DNA of 64,000 nucleotides from contig CM069873.1 in NCBI GenBank assembly GCA_036172665.1, positions 47,152,001-47,216,000 on the forward strand, read 5' to 3'. Below the pieces are notes generated by a model. That model saw only the letters and a list, made by a program, of their open reading frames with translations. It was not told the origin of the DNA and ran no database searches. A program made the translations under genes and the position numbers. The stretch is from Prosopocoilus inquinatus (taxonomy: Eukaryota; Arthropoda; Insecta; Coleoptera; Lucanidae). Of this stretch, positions 35,541 through 47,525 are shown in pieces. Each line of letters opens with the position of its first letter. Position 1 is the first letter of the stretch.

Positions 35541-37424
35541 GATACTTATCCGTACAATTTATCGTAGTTTAAAAAAATACATTTGTTTCCCTATACTTAA
35601 AGTGACTTCAAATTAAAACTTCCTTAAAGTCTGATTATGAAAATGGCCGTCAGTGATTTAAATAAAAGTACGAAATTTTTTTTCACGTAATTCCTGTCAT
35701 GTAAGAAGATATTACGAATCGGTTGGATAATCGCTGGATAGAACATGGTAATGCTTTGAAGTGGTCTCCAGGATTACCAGATTTGTCTATCTTTGTTTAT
35801 GTATCGCATCGTATCGTTATCATTTCTATTGGAGATTCAATGAGAATATCCTCTGGCTCATACCAACCAAAGAGTATGCCTGTGCGTGTGTGGATGATTG
35901 AAAATGGCAGCGTATCTGTTGAAATATGGATAATAAGATATAATCTAATATTAGTATGAAATAAATTTTAAAAGAACTATTACCAAACCGCTTTCACCTA
36001 CTCTTAGTTTATGGGGATATGTAAAGAAACAAGGGTATAAAGGTGTACCCGTCACATGTAAAGAGAGGAAAAAGCGTGTTTAACAAAATGGCAAAGTTTT
36101 TTTAATTTTTTTAATAGTCTAAATTTTTATGATTTTTAAGACCTATTTGTGACTGGAAATATTTTGGTTTTTCTTAGTTAATGTGTAAAAAATGTTAGGA
36201 TTCAATTTGTTTTTTTGATATGTAGCTTCAAAGTATTAGAACTTCTTACCGTGTAAATAAATCCTTTCCATTCGTTTTCATAGTGTAATTGGAATTATTT
36301 AGTAAAAACCATTCGGTTCCTGTATTTCTATCGTATTTTATTACAACCGCTAAAACAATTATAAATCAATTACTTTGAACAAAACCAAAGTGTTTGGATA
36401 AATGTCTTGAATGATACAGCAGGTAAAATATTTATAAAATAAAATATTATACAGTTGATTATAGAGAAATGATTATAATTCACAATTCAATCTGAAGATC
36501 ATAGAATATGGTATGGTCGGAAAGCCCGTAGAAAGGACTATCCAAATATATTACAATATACAGGGTGTTCCATTTGAAAAAATTACAAATTGTACAATAT
36601 GCGAACTGAACCATAGTGTTGTTGATAGTCGCTATATTTTTAAAAATTTTGAATATTGTAAAAGTAGAGAGACAGAAATATTTTAGTCTGAGATTAATAG
36701 TCGTATCATTAAAGCTGACGATTTGGCAGACAATGAAACGTGATCCGTCTTTTGCACAAAATTAACAATAACTCGGTAATTACAAAATATAAGGAAGTAT
36801 AATGTTATATCATTTTCATCATATCCTCAAGGACTAACCGAAACAGCAATAAAATATACAGTGATCGCCAAAAAGTCGGCATCAAATGGAAAAAATCTTT
36901 ATTTTTGATTTTTCGAAAAAACTTTTTTCAATAATAATTTCTGCTAGTCTAAAAACCTATTTAGCCCCTGTCAGATATGCCGAGTCATTTTTACTTATTT
37001 AGAAAATTGAGTTTTTCGAAATGGTTGAAATCGTATAATTGTTATTCCTTGGAAACTAGTCAACATTTCAAGACGATTTCTTAATAGATTAGTTTCAGCA
37101 TATTGGATAATACCAAGGCCAGAAAATAACTTGTTTTTTTTATAAATTCCGTTAAAAATGAATTTTTCAATTTTTAGAGTATTCTCATAATTTCACATGC
37201 TAGACCTTAACTTTAGAATTTAATATTTTTAGGATGAAAACTTCAAAGATTTATAATTGGAAAAACTAATAATAAAGATTAACTAGCGTAGATTATTAAT
37301 GGTGTCTGTCATGTAAGTGGACTTATAGCGTTTTCATTCTCAGTCCTATATGGTAATTTCTGGTAAGTGTCTTAATAAGCTGGTTTTTGTACAGTTCTTT
37401 TGCTCATTCGATGAAGCTTTGTAT
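35541..37424. other. Non-coding DNA with dispersed repeat ends
   Basis: Holds a TATACAGGGTGTTCC repeat end near 36560, an ACAGTGATCGCCAAAAAGTC end near 36860 and, at 36955-37285, a copy of the repeat seen at 10548-10830. No coding region is supported. Confidence 0.45.
36955..37285 (+). repeat. Dispersed repeat, second copy
   Basis: Matches 10548-10830 directly and the inverse of 12236-12450 (AACCTATTTAGCCCCTGTCAG). Confidence 0.6.
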
Positions 37425-37757
37425 TGTTACGAATTTGAGGGTTCCCTAATTATAGTCGTTAAATTTCAGAACACTTTAATTATAACCTGTCGATTTATAC
37501 AATTAACAACACAGTAGTAATGAGCTTGTCTATCAAATAACACTTTTACAAAATGTACTTCCTATTTATTCGAGGTACGAATCCTTCGCTGGCTATCTTA
37601 ATAACTATCACTCCTGACGGATCGTACGGCTTACATAGCAGAACCCTCTGTTGCTCCAACATACTAGAATGATCGAGTAGTGTCCAGTCATGTTCTCTGA
37701 CGCAACGTGGCGTACTGATGCTAAAAATAGATCTGTTTGCACGTGACGGCTGTAACA
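37425..37757 (-). repeat. Gypsy-A 3' LTR, complete
   Basis: 333 bp, TGTTACGAATTTG...GGCTGTAACA with matching inverted ends. Confidence 0.85.
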
Positions 37758-37771
37758 CTGCCCCCCTCTTA
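37758..37771 (-). promoter_or_regulatory. Gypsy-A polypurine tract
   Basis: Minus-strand TAAGAGGGGGGCAG directly before the 3' LTR. Confidence 0.8.
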
Positions 37772-37880
37772 GTTCTGTTCGTCCCGAACATAGTACGGAG
37801 CCAAACGTTCGATGTGGATCACTTTCATCTTCCCATGAGGTAGTTTTGTATCCCATAGACCACATCATTGATCCTCTTAA

Positions 37881-38700
37881 TTATTTGATAGGGTCCATCC
37901 CAAGGAGTCTGTAGTTTGAGGCACAGACCACGAGTCCTTCTGGGGTTGTACTGCCACACCTGGTCCCCTTCTTGGAATCTTGTTTCATTTCAAATTTTAA
38001 GTCACAAGGCAGACGGATTTCTCTTCCGAATAAGACACTGTATGGAGTCCGTTTAGTAGTGTCATGCTCTGCAGAACGGTATGCCATCAGGAAAAGGAGA
38101 AGATGTTCGTCCCAGTCCCGTTGGTTCTTCGAAACAACTTTAGCCCGATGTCTCTCCAAAGTCCTATTGAAACGCTCCACCATTCCATCTGACTGTGGGT
38201 GCAAGGGCGTTGTTCGTGTTTTGAAAACGCCTAGTAACCTGGTTAATTCCTGGAAAATGTGTCCTTCAAAGTTCCTGCCTTGGTCGGAATGGATCTCCAT
38301 GGGTACTCCAAATCTTGTTATCCAATTCTCTATCAAGGCATTCACAACGATTACTGACTCTTGGTTTGGCAAAGCACAACCTTCTGGCCATTTGGTGAAA
38401 TAATCAGTCACTACCATAATGTATTTGTTTCCATGGTTGGTTTCTGGAAATCGGCCGGCTATGTCAATGGCAATCCTCTTGAATGGTGCTCCAACGTTTT
38501 AAGGGTGTAATTTTCCGCGAGTCTTTTTCGCGAGTCTGGAAGCTGCAGCACATGTAGTACACCTGGCACGCCAATTTTTCACATCAGTTCTACATTTCGC
38601 CCAGTAGAACCTTTCTCGTACTTTCGACACTGTTTTGTTGACGCCCAAATGTCCACCGGACGTACCGTCATGAATTTCCTCCTGGACCTCAGCGACCCTT
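37881..38700 (-). pseudogene. Gypsy-A integrase
   Basis: Zinc-binding residues are at 38520-38700 in broken frames (GGHLGVNKTVSKVRERF ... CTTCA). The core at 37881-38417 has VTDYFTKWPEG, IHSDQGRNFEG and SDGMVERFNRTL, the intact D-D-E set, then TPYSVLFGREIRLP. The C-terminal domain is in another frame before the polypurine tract. It would join element cDNA to chromosomal DNA. Confidence 0.9.
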
Positions 38701-39049
38701 ACCCTTGAAACACAAGTTGGTCCTTCATCTCATTAGGTGTTTCCCATTTTCTCATTAGCAACCCACTCTTCAACTCCAGAGAATCCCATTGTGCCCAATA
38801 AGTTTTAAACACTGGATTCTCGATATCTTTGCCCAGGTGGGACGTTCCTGTCTTTCCTTCCATTCGATTATGGTTCTTATTTCAAGATCATCTCGCTGTT
38901 CCCTCTTAATGGTCTCGGTTTGCCACCTGTCTACTACGACGCCAGTTCTTCTGATCGGTATTATCCCTTCTTTATTTTCTGCTTTTGAGCAGTGCCGACA
39001 ATCCTCAGGACAAGGTCTTCTGGAGAGTGCGTCCGCATTATTATAGACA

Positions 39050-39480
39050 TGACCTGGACGATGTTCGATTGTAAAATCATACTCCTGTAACCTTTCTATC
39101 CATCTGGCAAGCTGACCTTCTATGTTCTTAAACTAAAGCAACCACTTCAATGCTGCATGGTCTGTTCGAAGATGAAACTGTCGGCCATAAAGATACTTGT
39201 GAAAATGTTCTGTTGTCTTCACCATGGCAAAAAGCTCCTTTCTGTACACAGTAGTTCCTTTCAGCTTTCGACAAACCTTTACTGAAGTAACCAATAACAC
39301 GTTCTTGCCCATCTTGCACTTGTGACAGTACGCCTCCAATTCCGTAGTTGCTAGCATCACTATCAATAATAAACTTGCCCTTTGATCTTGGATAAGACAA
39401 AATAGGAGCAGTCACCAAAAGATCCTTCAGATTGTCAAAGGCTTCTTGGCAGTCCCTACTCCAGAAAAATATGTTTTTTC
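39050..39480 (-). pseudogene. Gypsy-A RNase H
   Basis: FIIDSDASNYGIGGVLSQ opens the domain. A one-base shift near 39230 moves the rest (ELFAMVKTTEHFHKYL, RTDHAALKWLL) to a second frame. Confidence 0.88.
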
Positions 39481-39930
39481 CTTCGGTCAGTGCAGAGGTT
39501 TCGCTGCCTTTGCAGAGTCCTTAACGTATCGTCTCTAATAGGTGCAGAGCCCCAAGAAACTTCTTAATTCGTGCACATTCTTCGGTGGTGGCCAGTTCTT
39601 AACAGCTGAAATCTTGTCGGGGTCGGTCGCAACTCCTGCCTCAGAGATGACTCCAAGGTAATTCACTTCCTTCTGGAAAAACTTGCATTTGGCTGGACTT
39701 AATTCTAGCTTCGCCTCTTCGATCCTTTGGAAAACGTTCCTCGGATTTGCAAGGTGTTCTTTGAAGGTTCTTCTAACCACAATCACATCATCTAAGTATA
39801 CGAGGCAAGTCTTCCAGCTAAGTCCACGCAATATCAATTCCATGAGTCGCTCAAAAGTGGCTGGGGCGTTGCATAGACCAAAAGTTATCACCTTGAACTG
39901 CCACAGATCAGAACCTGCAGTGAAGGCTGC

Positions 39931-39962
39931 TCCCGAAGACAAGGAAAACCTTGTCTTCGGGA
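39931..39962. repeat. Perfect hairpin in Gypsy-A RT
   Basis: 14-base arms (TCCCGAAGACAAGG and its exact complement) with a 4-base AAAA loop. It looks like a local inverted duplication of RT coding sequence. Confidence 0.85.
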
Positions 39963-39966
39963 TGCA

Positions 39967-39975
39967 CTGCCAATA
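39967..39975. repeat. Target duplication CTGCCAATA, left
   Basis: Nine bases repeated exactly at 46425-46433, flanking the MULE-like element. Confidence 0.88.
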
Positions 39976-40474
39976 GGCTCCGCGAATTTGGCCCCACAAT
40001 ATTAGTTTATTAACTTACAATTTCGTAGCAATTAGTAATCGATTAGTAATTACTTATGACCGATAGGCAATCATTTGTAAGATCTTTGTTTGGGAGAAAA
40101 TCACAGTTGACTATTTTGGTGCTAACTTCTCGGAAGCCTCCAACTATTTTAATTATAATATTTTTTCGTTACCAATAATTAGTAAGTTAATTGTAAGTTT
40201 TTGTAATTTCGAAAGTGTAATTTGTAAGTGATCCTTTTACGCTATTTTCATTAATTAATTTTCTGCGTGCTAACTGCTCGGGAGCACCTTAAACTTTAAA
40301 TATTTATTCTGCTTAATATTTAGTAAGCCTTTAGTAAGTATTTGTAAGTGAAAAATTATTTATTATTTATTTATTATTCTGCGATGTGCTGTCCGTGTGA
40401 TTAGACGTGTGTACAAACGTTGCTGGTAATTTCTGTTTTCAACGGTCACTTTACATAAATTTGTTTTACATCAA

Positions 40475-41038
40475 ATGCCGCACGCTAATATGGATCGTGC
40501 TATGCGTTCCGCTGATAAGGATGAAGTCCTTGTCCAAAAAGTGGTCGAAAAAATCCTGGCGAGTTCGGTCTTCGCGGATAGACTGATTGCTGCGATAACC
40601 GAAAAACTGGATTCACATATTGATAAATACTCGGCGTTGGAAGGAAAAGTTACTCTTCTAGAGGGACAACTTAAGGAGGCACGTACATTAATTGAGTCTC
40701 AAGAACAATATTCTCGCAAAAATAATTTGCGCATATATGGAATCCCGGAAGCCGCTGATACTCGTACTGAAGATACGGATAACCTGGTAATAAATTTATT
40801 TCGTGAGAAATTAAACATAACGATTTTACCGTCCGAGATTGACTGCAGTCACAGGCTTAAAGGTCGTGAAGGTTCCAGTAGGCCGATTATTGTGAAGTTT
40901 TGTCGACGCAGCGTCAAAAACAAAATTTTTTATCCAAAAAGCAAGTTCAAAGGAACAAAAAATATTATCCGGGAGGACTTAACGGCCGCGAGAATGAACT
41001 TGGTTAAATCATGTGTTCTGAAGTTTGGACATAGATAG
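40475..41038 (+). CDS. LINE ORF1 (coiled coil plus RRM-like RNA-binding protein)
   Basis: The ATG at 40475 opens 187 codons: a coiled coil (about residues 45-75), then SRKNNLRIYGIPEAADTRTE and DCSHRLKGREGSSRPIIVKF, the layout of transposase-22-like ORF1 proteins that bind element RNA. The TAG at 41036 may be premature, since about 20 further coding-like codons follow in frame (QIFVKLEDKIHKI). Confidence 0.8.
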   Translation: MPHANMDRAMRSADKDEVLVQKVVEKILASSVFADRLIAAITEKLDSHIDKYSALEGKVTLLEGQLKEARTLIESQEQYSRKNNLRIYGIPEAADTRTEDTDNLVINLFREKLNITILPSEIDCSHRLKGREGSSRPIIVKFCRRSVKNKIFYPKSKFKGTKNIIREDLTAARMNLVKSCVLKFGHR

Positions 41039-41319
41039 GTATTTACTAGTAACGGCCAAATTTTTGTAAAACTTGAGGATAAAATACATAAGATTAGTAA
41101 TTCTAGTGACCTTAGTTTAATACACTAGTAAATTATTTTCGTCAGCAACAGTGTACTGATCTTACAAATTCGTAGCTGTCAAGCGCGCAATTAGGAATTT
41201 TCTTTTTTTTTGCTAAATTTCTTCGTCAAAATACTTATTTTCGTTTTGTAAATTACACAAGCTTTGAGAGTATGTGTTCCTGTTAATAAACAAGTATAAA
41301 TGAGCATTAATTTCCTAGA

Positions 41320-42162
41320 ATGATAGAAAAGATCATCAAGGTAGGACATCTTAATATTAGATCTTTGTCACCTAAAATTTCGGATCTCGAAAGATTTATT
41401 TTGAATAACAATTTTGATATTATGGCCGTCTCTGAGACTTGGTTGAAATCAGATACTTCATCGGATGCTTTACAAGTAAATAATTTTGCGTTCGTTCGTA
41501 ATGATCGAAGCAGTCGTGGAGGGGGAGTCGGAATTTACATACGTAAGTCAATTCGGTATACCATTATAGAAACATGTAACGATATAGAACAGTTGTGGTT
41601 ATTATGTAGTGTATCCTCTGATAAATTTGTTTTTGGAGTCATTTATAAACCACCACATGTTGATTACATTTATTTCCTTCACGAATTTGAAAATTCAATT
41701 TCTCAGTGCATGTTACATTCGGATAAAATTTTCTGTAGTGGAGATTTTAATATAGATTTTTGCAATTCTACTGATCCTAAAACAATGTATTTTTCAAATT
41801 TTTTAGAATCTTTAAATCTTATTCAGGTTATAAATGAACCTACTCGATTAACTGTTTAGAAGCTATCGTTGATTGACTTGTTTATTATCTCTGGTGATGA
41901 CCTGATTGAAGATTCCGGTGTTATTTCCTGTTCACTGTCGGATCATGACTGTATTTTTTGCAACATAATAGTTACACCAAGCAAACTGAATCCAGTAAGT
42001 TACTTGTATCGTAATTTTTCGAACATCAACTTAACCGATTTTGATAGAGATCTACATTTGTTACCGTTACATTTGATGTTTGGGATTGCAGACATAGGAA
42101 AGAAAGTTGATTTTTTGAATAATTGTATTGTATTGAGTTATTTAACGTACATGCACCATTAA
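41320..42162 (+). pseudogene. LINE ORF2, endonuclease domain
   Basis: APE-type endonuclease with VGHLNIRSL, VSETWL, GGGVGIYIR, GDFNIDF and SDHDCIF in order, so all catalytic positions survive. A TAG at 41857-41859 interrupts the frame, which then continues in phase to 42162. It nicks target DNA for target-primed reverse transcription. Confidence 0.85.
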
Positions 42163-44117
42163 AACTATGCAAATTCAATAAGCCATATACACCATGGCTA
42201 ACAGACAACCTGAAGCTTCTCATGACTCTGAGGGATAGGGCAAAGGCTAAGTTTAGAAAAACAAAGCTTCCACGACATTGGAATTATTATAAGTCTCTTA
42301 GGAATCTTACTACATTTACGTTCAAGAAGGAGCGCAAAGCTTACTTTAAATTTATATCTAAATATTCCAACAGCAAAAGTTTATGGAAGGAGCTTAATCG
42401 CATAAGCGCAAAGCGCAATAAAGTGTCATTGATACCGGATCACCTAAAGAATGCAGATTCAATCAATGATTTTTATGTAAATAGTATTTCCAATACCAAC
42501 CTGCAACATAACGCGAGCCGGTACAAAGACACAAAGAAATATCCTAATATTAGTTTTAATTTTAATATCGTAGACTCTCCAACTATAACAAAGATATTAA
42601 ATGACTTCAAATCTAATGCTGCTGGTAGTGATGGAATTGACGTTAAAATGATAAAGCTTTGTTCTCCTTATATTATTCCCTTTATTACTCACATAATAAA
42701 CTCTTGCATTATTGAGAACACCTTCCCCTTGCCTTGGAAACAAGCTATAGTGCGACCTCTGCCTAAGGTTAAATCTCCTATGCAGTATAAAGATCTACGA
42801 CCAATAAGCCTCCTGCCTATTCTCTCAAAAGTGTTCGAAAAAGTTTTGAATAGCCAATTAAGAAGATTTCTCAGTGACAATTCTGTACTGTCAGATGTTC
42901 AATCAGGGTTTCGTGCTGGTTTTAGCTGTACAACCGCTTTACTAAATGTTACCGACGATTTGTTGAGAAATTGTGACCAAGGAAACATCACAGCCCTAAT
43001 ATTACTCGACTACAGCAAAGCTTTCGATACTGTTAATCACGATATGCTCATTTCATTACTGTCTTATATTGGTCTCTCGTGTGATGCAGTTACTTTGTTA
43101 CGCAGTTACCTGTTGGGCCGGACTCAAGCTGTTAAATTAGACGCTTCGACATCAGGTTCACTGCCCGTTACAAGAGGAGTACCTCAGGGTTCGGTACTTG
43201 GTCCCACTCTCTTCTCCATTTACACGTCAACCTTTGTTGATGGTCTTAAGTATTGTACAGCGCAAATGTTTGCAGATGACACGCAGCTATATATCACTTT
43301 TCAATCATCAAGTTGGCAGCAGGCGGTATCAAATATTAATGCTGATTTAAGGTATATAGCGGATATTTCTCGTGAACATTCTCTGATAATAAATCCTGAT
43401 AAATCTGCAGTATTACTTTGCGGTAATAATACCATTTGCAATAATTTAATAAATCTTCTTGACATAAAAATCAATGGTACTAAAATTCCAGTAGTTAACA
43501 AGGTTCGAAGTCTTGGACTGATATTAGATAATTCCTTTAGATACAGGGAACATATTACTAAATGTATCAGTAACGCCTATGTCGGTCTGAAGATTTTGTT
43601 TCCTCACAGAGCATACCTAAACGTCGAGTTGAAGAAAAAACTGTGTGAAGCTTTGATTATGTCTCAGTTTACGTTTTGTGCTCCGATATATCATGCTGCT
43701 ATTGATAAAATAACTACTTACCGTATTCAAAAAGTTCAGAACTCCTGTCTGAGGTTTATATACGGGATAAGAAAATTCCAGCATATATCACATAAACTCA
43801 TCGATGCTGGGTGGCTAAGCATGTACTATAGGAGAGAATTGCAAACACTATGTCTGTATCACAAAATATTAATGTTTCGTTCTCCTCCTTACTTATATAA
43901 CAAAATCAGATTTCGGTCTGATGTTCATAATATTACAAGATTCAGAGGTCTCATTTCACCCCCTAAACATGCCTCTTCACTTTTTGAAAGGTCATTTTCT
44001 TACCAGATTTATCATAAATATAATGAACTGTCTCCAGAACTCAAATTTTTTTCGCTATCCGTTTTTAAAAGAAAACTTCGTTCTATATTGTTCAGCAGAC
44101 AATGTGCTACTTCTTAA
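42123..44117 (+). CDS. LINE ORF2, reverse transcriptase part
   Basis: A 664-codon open frame, one base out of phase with the endonuclease. RT motifs: YKDLRPISLLPILSKVFEKV, SDVQSGFRAGFSCTTAL, LDYSKAFDTVNHDML (motif A), GVPQGSVLGPTLFS and catalytic FADDTQLY. A C-terminal LINE domain follows (SLGLILDNSF, LCEALIMSQFTFCAPI). The length and motif spacing fit CR1-group RT. Apart from the upstream frame break, the RT itself looks intact. Confidence 0.9.
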   Translation: MYCIELFNVHAPLKLCKFNKPYTPWLTDNLKLLMTLRDRAKAKFRKTKLPRHWNYYKSLRNLTTFTFKKERKAYFKFISKYSNSKSLWKELNRISAKRNKVSLIPDHLKNADSINDFYVNSISNTNLQHNASRYKDTKKYPNISFNFNIVDSPTITKILNDFKSNAAGSDGIDVKMIKLCSPYIIPFITHIINSCIIENTFPLPWKQAIVRPLPKVKSPMQYKDLRPISLLPILSKVFEKVLNSQLRRFLSDNSVLSDVQSGFRAGFSCTTALLNVTDDLLRNCDQGNITALILLDYSKAFDTVNHDMLISLLSYIGLSCDAVTLLRSYLLGRTQAVKLDASTSGSLPVTRGVPQGSVLGPTLFSIYTSTFVDGLKYCTAQMFADDTQLYITFQSSSWQQAVSNINADLRYIADISREHSLIINPDKSAVLLCGNNTICNNLINLLDIKINGTKIPVVNKVRSLGLILDNSFRYREHITKCISNAYVGLKILFPHRAYLNVELKKKLCEALIMSQFTFCAPIYHAAIDKITTYRIQKVQNSCLRFIYGIRKFQHISHKLIDAGWLSMYYRRELQTLCLYHKILMFRSPPYLYNKIRFRSDVHNITRFRGLISPPKHASSLFERSFSYQIYHKYNELSPELKFFSLSVFKRKLRSILFSRQCATS

Positions 44118-46424
44118 TAATATGAACCACAATACTCTCGAAGCATTTGTAACGTTTGTACTTTATATATTTACTACTTTCTTTCTTCGCAGAATACCTC
44201 TAGGTTTAGTATTTTTTTTTTCTAAACTTTTTTTTATTTTCCTAGGTTTGTTATTTTTAGGCATTTTCTGAACTGAACTATTCATTTTGTTTTGTTCACG
44301 GTTTAAGTGGTAGATCAGGATGTAGGGCAACCTACAAACTGAACTTCGCCGTGTGGTTGCAAGCTTTTTTTACGATTAGCGCTATCTTACCTTCCAAATT
44401 TTATATATACTTTTTTTTATGTCGTAAATGAACTTGCAATAAAGAACATTTATTATTATTATTATTATAATTTGTAACTGAAACTACAACTAAAACAATT
44501 AAGTTAAAAATGTAAAAATGACAACAAATCAAGTACATATTAAGTATGGTCCGTGGGTTTGGTTGATATTTACCTTACTTGATGAGGTTTGGAGAAAAAC
44601 TGTAATATTCTTTTCAATCACATACCACTTCTGAAATAGCAATAGTATGTTTTATTCTTTTGGCTAATAGCGAAACGTTGAGTGTTTTTCCAATCATATT
44701 TCTGTCCAGTTCAAAATTAAAAAAACATTTACTTACAATTTTCATCGGACAAGAATCAACTTCATTCATATAATAATAATAAACTATGACTCGCGTACTT
44801 ACCCGTGTTGCCATTTATTTAAATGGAACTGATTTCCCTTTATGAAAATCCTTACCCGATATTCGGAGAATACCCATGGGATAATTTATTTTGTAGCAAA
44901 TTGGCTTCAATTTGTCAATTCTAGTGCAATGTTAGGTCATAAGCAATCGTAGGATGTCGCTGTTTAAACGAAATCTTATGTGAAAAAGGCCTTGGCTAGA
45001 AAGCTGAAATATCGTTTAAAATTTTCTTGTGCATACATCAGTTTAGAACTCAAGAATAAATTTTATTCTATAGTGAGTTCCTTTCCGTTGTGATAAAAGG
45101 TGTTTCTGTCTGAGTATTGTAAAAATATTTTAAGAACAAGAATTTTCATAAGACAATGTTAATTTCATTTGATTAAAGATTTATTAAACGTTATAAGTAG
45201 TGTCCAAACATAAACTACTGCTACTGTCATTAAGTTTCTTGTCAAATTTTTACGTTGCACTTCGAGATATGCCAAAACTATAGTTTCCGGTTCTTCATCA
45301 ATTGAAACACAGCCATCTTAATGAATTTGTAAAAATCAAAATATCTTCTTTATTTATTAATTTCCAATAAAATGATAAAGGATAATTTTAATTCAGAATT
45401 TTATTCTTTATCGATTGGTCAAATAATATACAGCATGTTCCATTAAAAAAAACTCTTCTTTTCCCTTTATTTCGTAAGCTCAATGTTCAATTGTTTTTTT
45501 AAATGCATCGTTGCAATCAGGCCAAAAAGTACTACTAGTTTGCTAATTTAACCGTATCTGTAACTTTAATAATAAAGTTAGCAATAGTGCCGAGTTATTT
45601 TTGAACAGTCTGTATACTATATAATTTTACTCTTTGTTACATTGAGGTTTTTTCAATAAATATATAAATTTTGTTACTTTTCCTTCTATTACCTCAATAT
45701 ACCACAAAAAAAACTTAAAACTTAAGTATCTTCAAGGCGTACCGATACTCATAATTTTGCTACCAGGGTACCCGTTACTGATACCCGCGTAGTTACCCAT
45801 TACCCGATAAGTACTATTATTTGTATAGTTACTATTTCATAAGTAGTTTTATGTTTTTATGTTTTATGTGGTTGAAAAGATAGAGAACATGACAGTTTTT
45901 TTCAAACCTCATCAAGTAAGGTGAATGTCAACCAAACCCACGGACCATACTTAATACGCACTTGTTTTGTTGTCATTTTAACATTTTTAACTTAATTGTT
46001 TCAGTTGTAGTTTCAGTTACAAATTATAATTTTTCACTTACAAATACTTACTAAAGGCTTACTAAATATTAAGCAGAATAAATATTTAAAGTTTATTAAG
46101 TAAGGTGCTCCTGAGAAGTTAGCACGCAGAAAATTAATTAATGAAAATAGCGTAAAAGGATCACTTACAAATTACGCTTTCGAGATTACAAAAACTTACA
46201 ATTAACTTACTAATTATTGGTAACGAAAAAATATAATAATTAAAATAGTTGGGGGCTCCCGAGAAGTTAGCACCAAAATAGTCAACTGTGTTTTTCTCCC
46301 GAATAATGATCTTACAAATTATTACCTATCGATCATGAATAATTACTAATTGATTACTAACTGCTACGAAATTGTAAATTGTAAGTTAATAAACTAATAT
46401 TGTGGGGGCTAACTTCACGGAGCC

Positions 46425-46433
46425 CTGCCAATA
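46425..46433. repeat. Target duplication CTGCCAATA, right
   Basis: Partner of 39967-39975. Confidence 0.88.
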
Positions 46434-46770
46434 GCCAGTTTTCACGTCCAGAGTAGAGAACCATCTCGCACCGGATAAGGTGTCAATTGTGTCATCAATC
46501 CGGGGTAAGGGCTAGCTGTCTTTTTTCGTGATGTCATTTAATCGCCTTTAGTCCACACAGAAGCGCGTGCTGCCAACCTATTTAGTTACAAGTACAACAG
46601 GAGACGTCCATGGACTTTGCGACGGTTCAATAATTCCTTGGCCCTGCATCTTCTTGATTAACTTGTCAGCCTCTTCTCTCCTCGCCAATGGCAATCTTCG
46701 TGCGGGTTGACGAATTGGATTCGAATGGCCAGTGTTTATTCTGTGCTGAACAATTAACTTAAGCGTTCAT
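46434..46770 (-). pseudogene. Gypsy-A reverse transcriptase, N-terminal part
   Basis: Read on the minus strand: HRINTGHSNPIRQPARRLPL, then MQGQGIIEPSQSPWTSP, then GARWFSTLDVKTGYWQ reaching the MULE-like junction. Three stop codons lie between 46500 and 46600. It joins 39975 once the insertion and one target copy are removed. Confidence 0.85.
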
Positions 46771-47525
46771 CGGTAAAGACGAAGATTCTTTTGTATTTTC
46801 GAAACAGTCCTCCTATGTCTTCTGTTTCCATGGGTGTTAACGATGTTGATACACCTTCCAGCAATTTTTCTAGTAGTGGTGCTAGAGTGTCAGACTGATG
46901 CCGAGCGGATGCATCGTTTACTTGATTGTGGTTCACAGAAGCAATTGTTTCACATTTGCCGACCACTGTTCCGCCGGGTTTGGTCACTGGGTATCTGTTG
47001 ACATTTGCAAGACGAATAGGAATTGTTTCTTGGATCTTCACTAGAGTCCCAGCCAGTAAAATTCCTTTCTTGGCGCTGCTGATCTCAGTTGGTTCTATGA
47101 TTCCAGCAGGATAGCTGCCAAGACTGCATTCCACCTTCGCCAGAATTAACTTATCGGTTAAGGCTGGAATGTTTACACTTTCGTCCAATATTACTTTTAG
47201 CACTGTAGATAGATTTCCAGGAACGTGGAGAAGTATTTCTTCAGATCCAATTCGAAGAACTTTATCTTTTAAATCTACAACCAAGCCGTTTTTCTTCATG
47301 AAGTTTACTTCGAGTATGAAGTCGTCATCAATATCTGCCACTAACACCTTGTGCCTGAATTTCATACTTCCAATCTTCATATCAATTTCGGGTTCACTAC
47401 AAGCTGGAATAACATCGCCAGTAGCTTTTTGGATGTGATATACCTCTCCATTATTTACTAGCTTCCATTTCGGTAAAAGATCTGTTCTTATGATGGATAC
47501 ATTCGCTCCAGTATCAATTGTAAAT
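46754..47525 (-). pseudogene. Gypsy-A protease region
   Basis: The active site TIDTGANVSIIRTDLL is encoded at about 47480-47525, followed by VLVADIDDDFILEVNFM and a linker reaching the RT. A stop near 47528 separates it from gag. Confidence 0.8.

Larger units (their letters stand above)
39535..39975 (-). pseudogene. Gypsy-A reverse transcriptase, C-terminal part
   Basis: Contains ITFGLCNAPATFERLMELI, the catalytic VYLDDVIV and the thumb (LRSFLGL). The frame enters from the MULE-like junction at 39975/39976 in the middle of the G-Y-W-Q motif. A 32-base perfect palindrome (39931-39962) corrupts the coding sequence just after that motif. Confidence 0.9.
40359..44467 (+). mobile_element. CR1-group LINE, near full length
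   Basis: Inserted in the left TIR of the MULE-like element: the right TIR shows the uninterrupted sequence (GTGAAAAATTATAATTTGTA). It has a short leader, ORF1, ORF2 (endonuclease plus RT), an AATAAA near 44440 and a 3' (TTA)n tail. ORF2 carries an in-frame stop at 41857 and a frameshift near 42130. The subclade (Crack, Daphne, L2 or CR1 proper) cannot be set by eye. Confidence 0.85.
39976..46424. mobile_element. Long-TIR DNA element (MULE-like or foldback), split by a LINE
   Basis: TIRs of about 550 bp: left arm 39976-40358 plus 44468-44625 (interrupted by the LINE), right arm about 45868-46424. The ends are GGCTCCGCGAATTTGG / CTAACTTCACGGAGCC with a 9-bp target duplication, the combination typical of Mutator-like elements and some foldback elements. 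Without the LINE it is about 2.3 kb. The 1.24-kb core (44626-45867) has no recognisable transposase; a frame at 44614-44814 and a decayed U Y-module at 44879-44975 are the only contents noted. Confidence 0.8.

Noticed and set aside
37546..37868. Two minus-strand frames near the Gypsy-A 3' LTR
   Set aside because: They cover the LTR, polypurine tract and the integrase tail in wrong frames.
44614..44814. 66-codon frame in the MULE-like core with GTAAGT sites
   Set aside because: Splice-like sites are common in AT-rich DNA; no homology to MULE transposase was seen.
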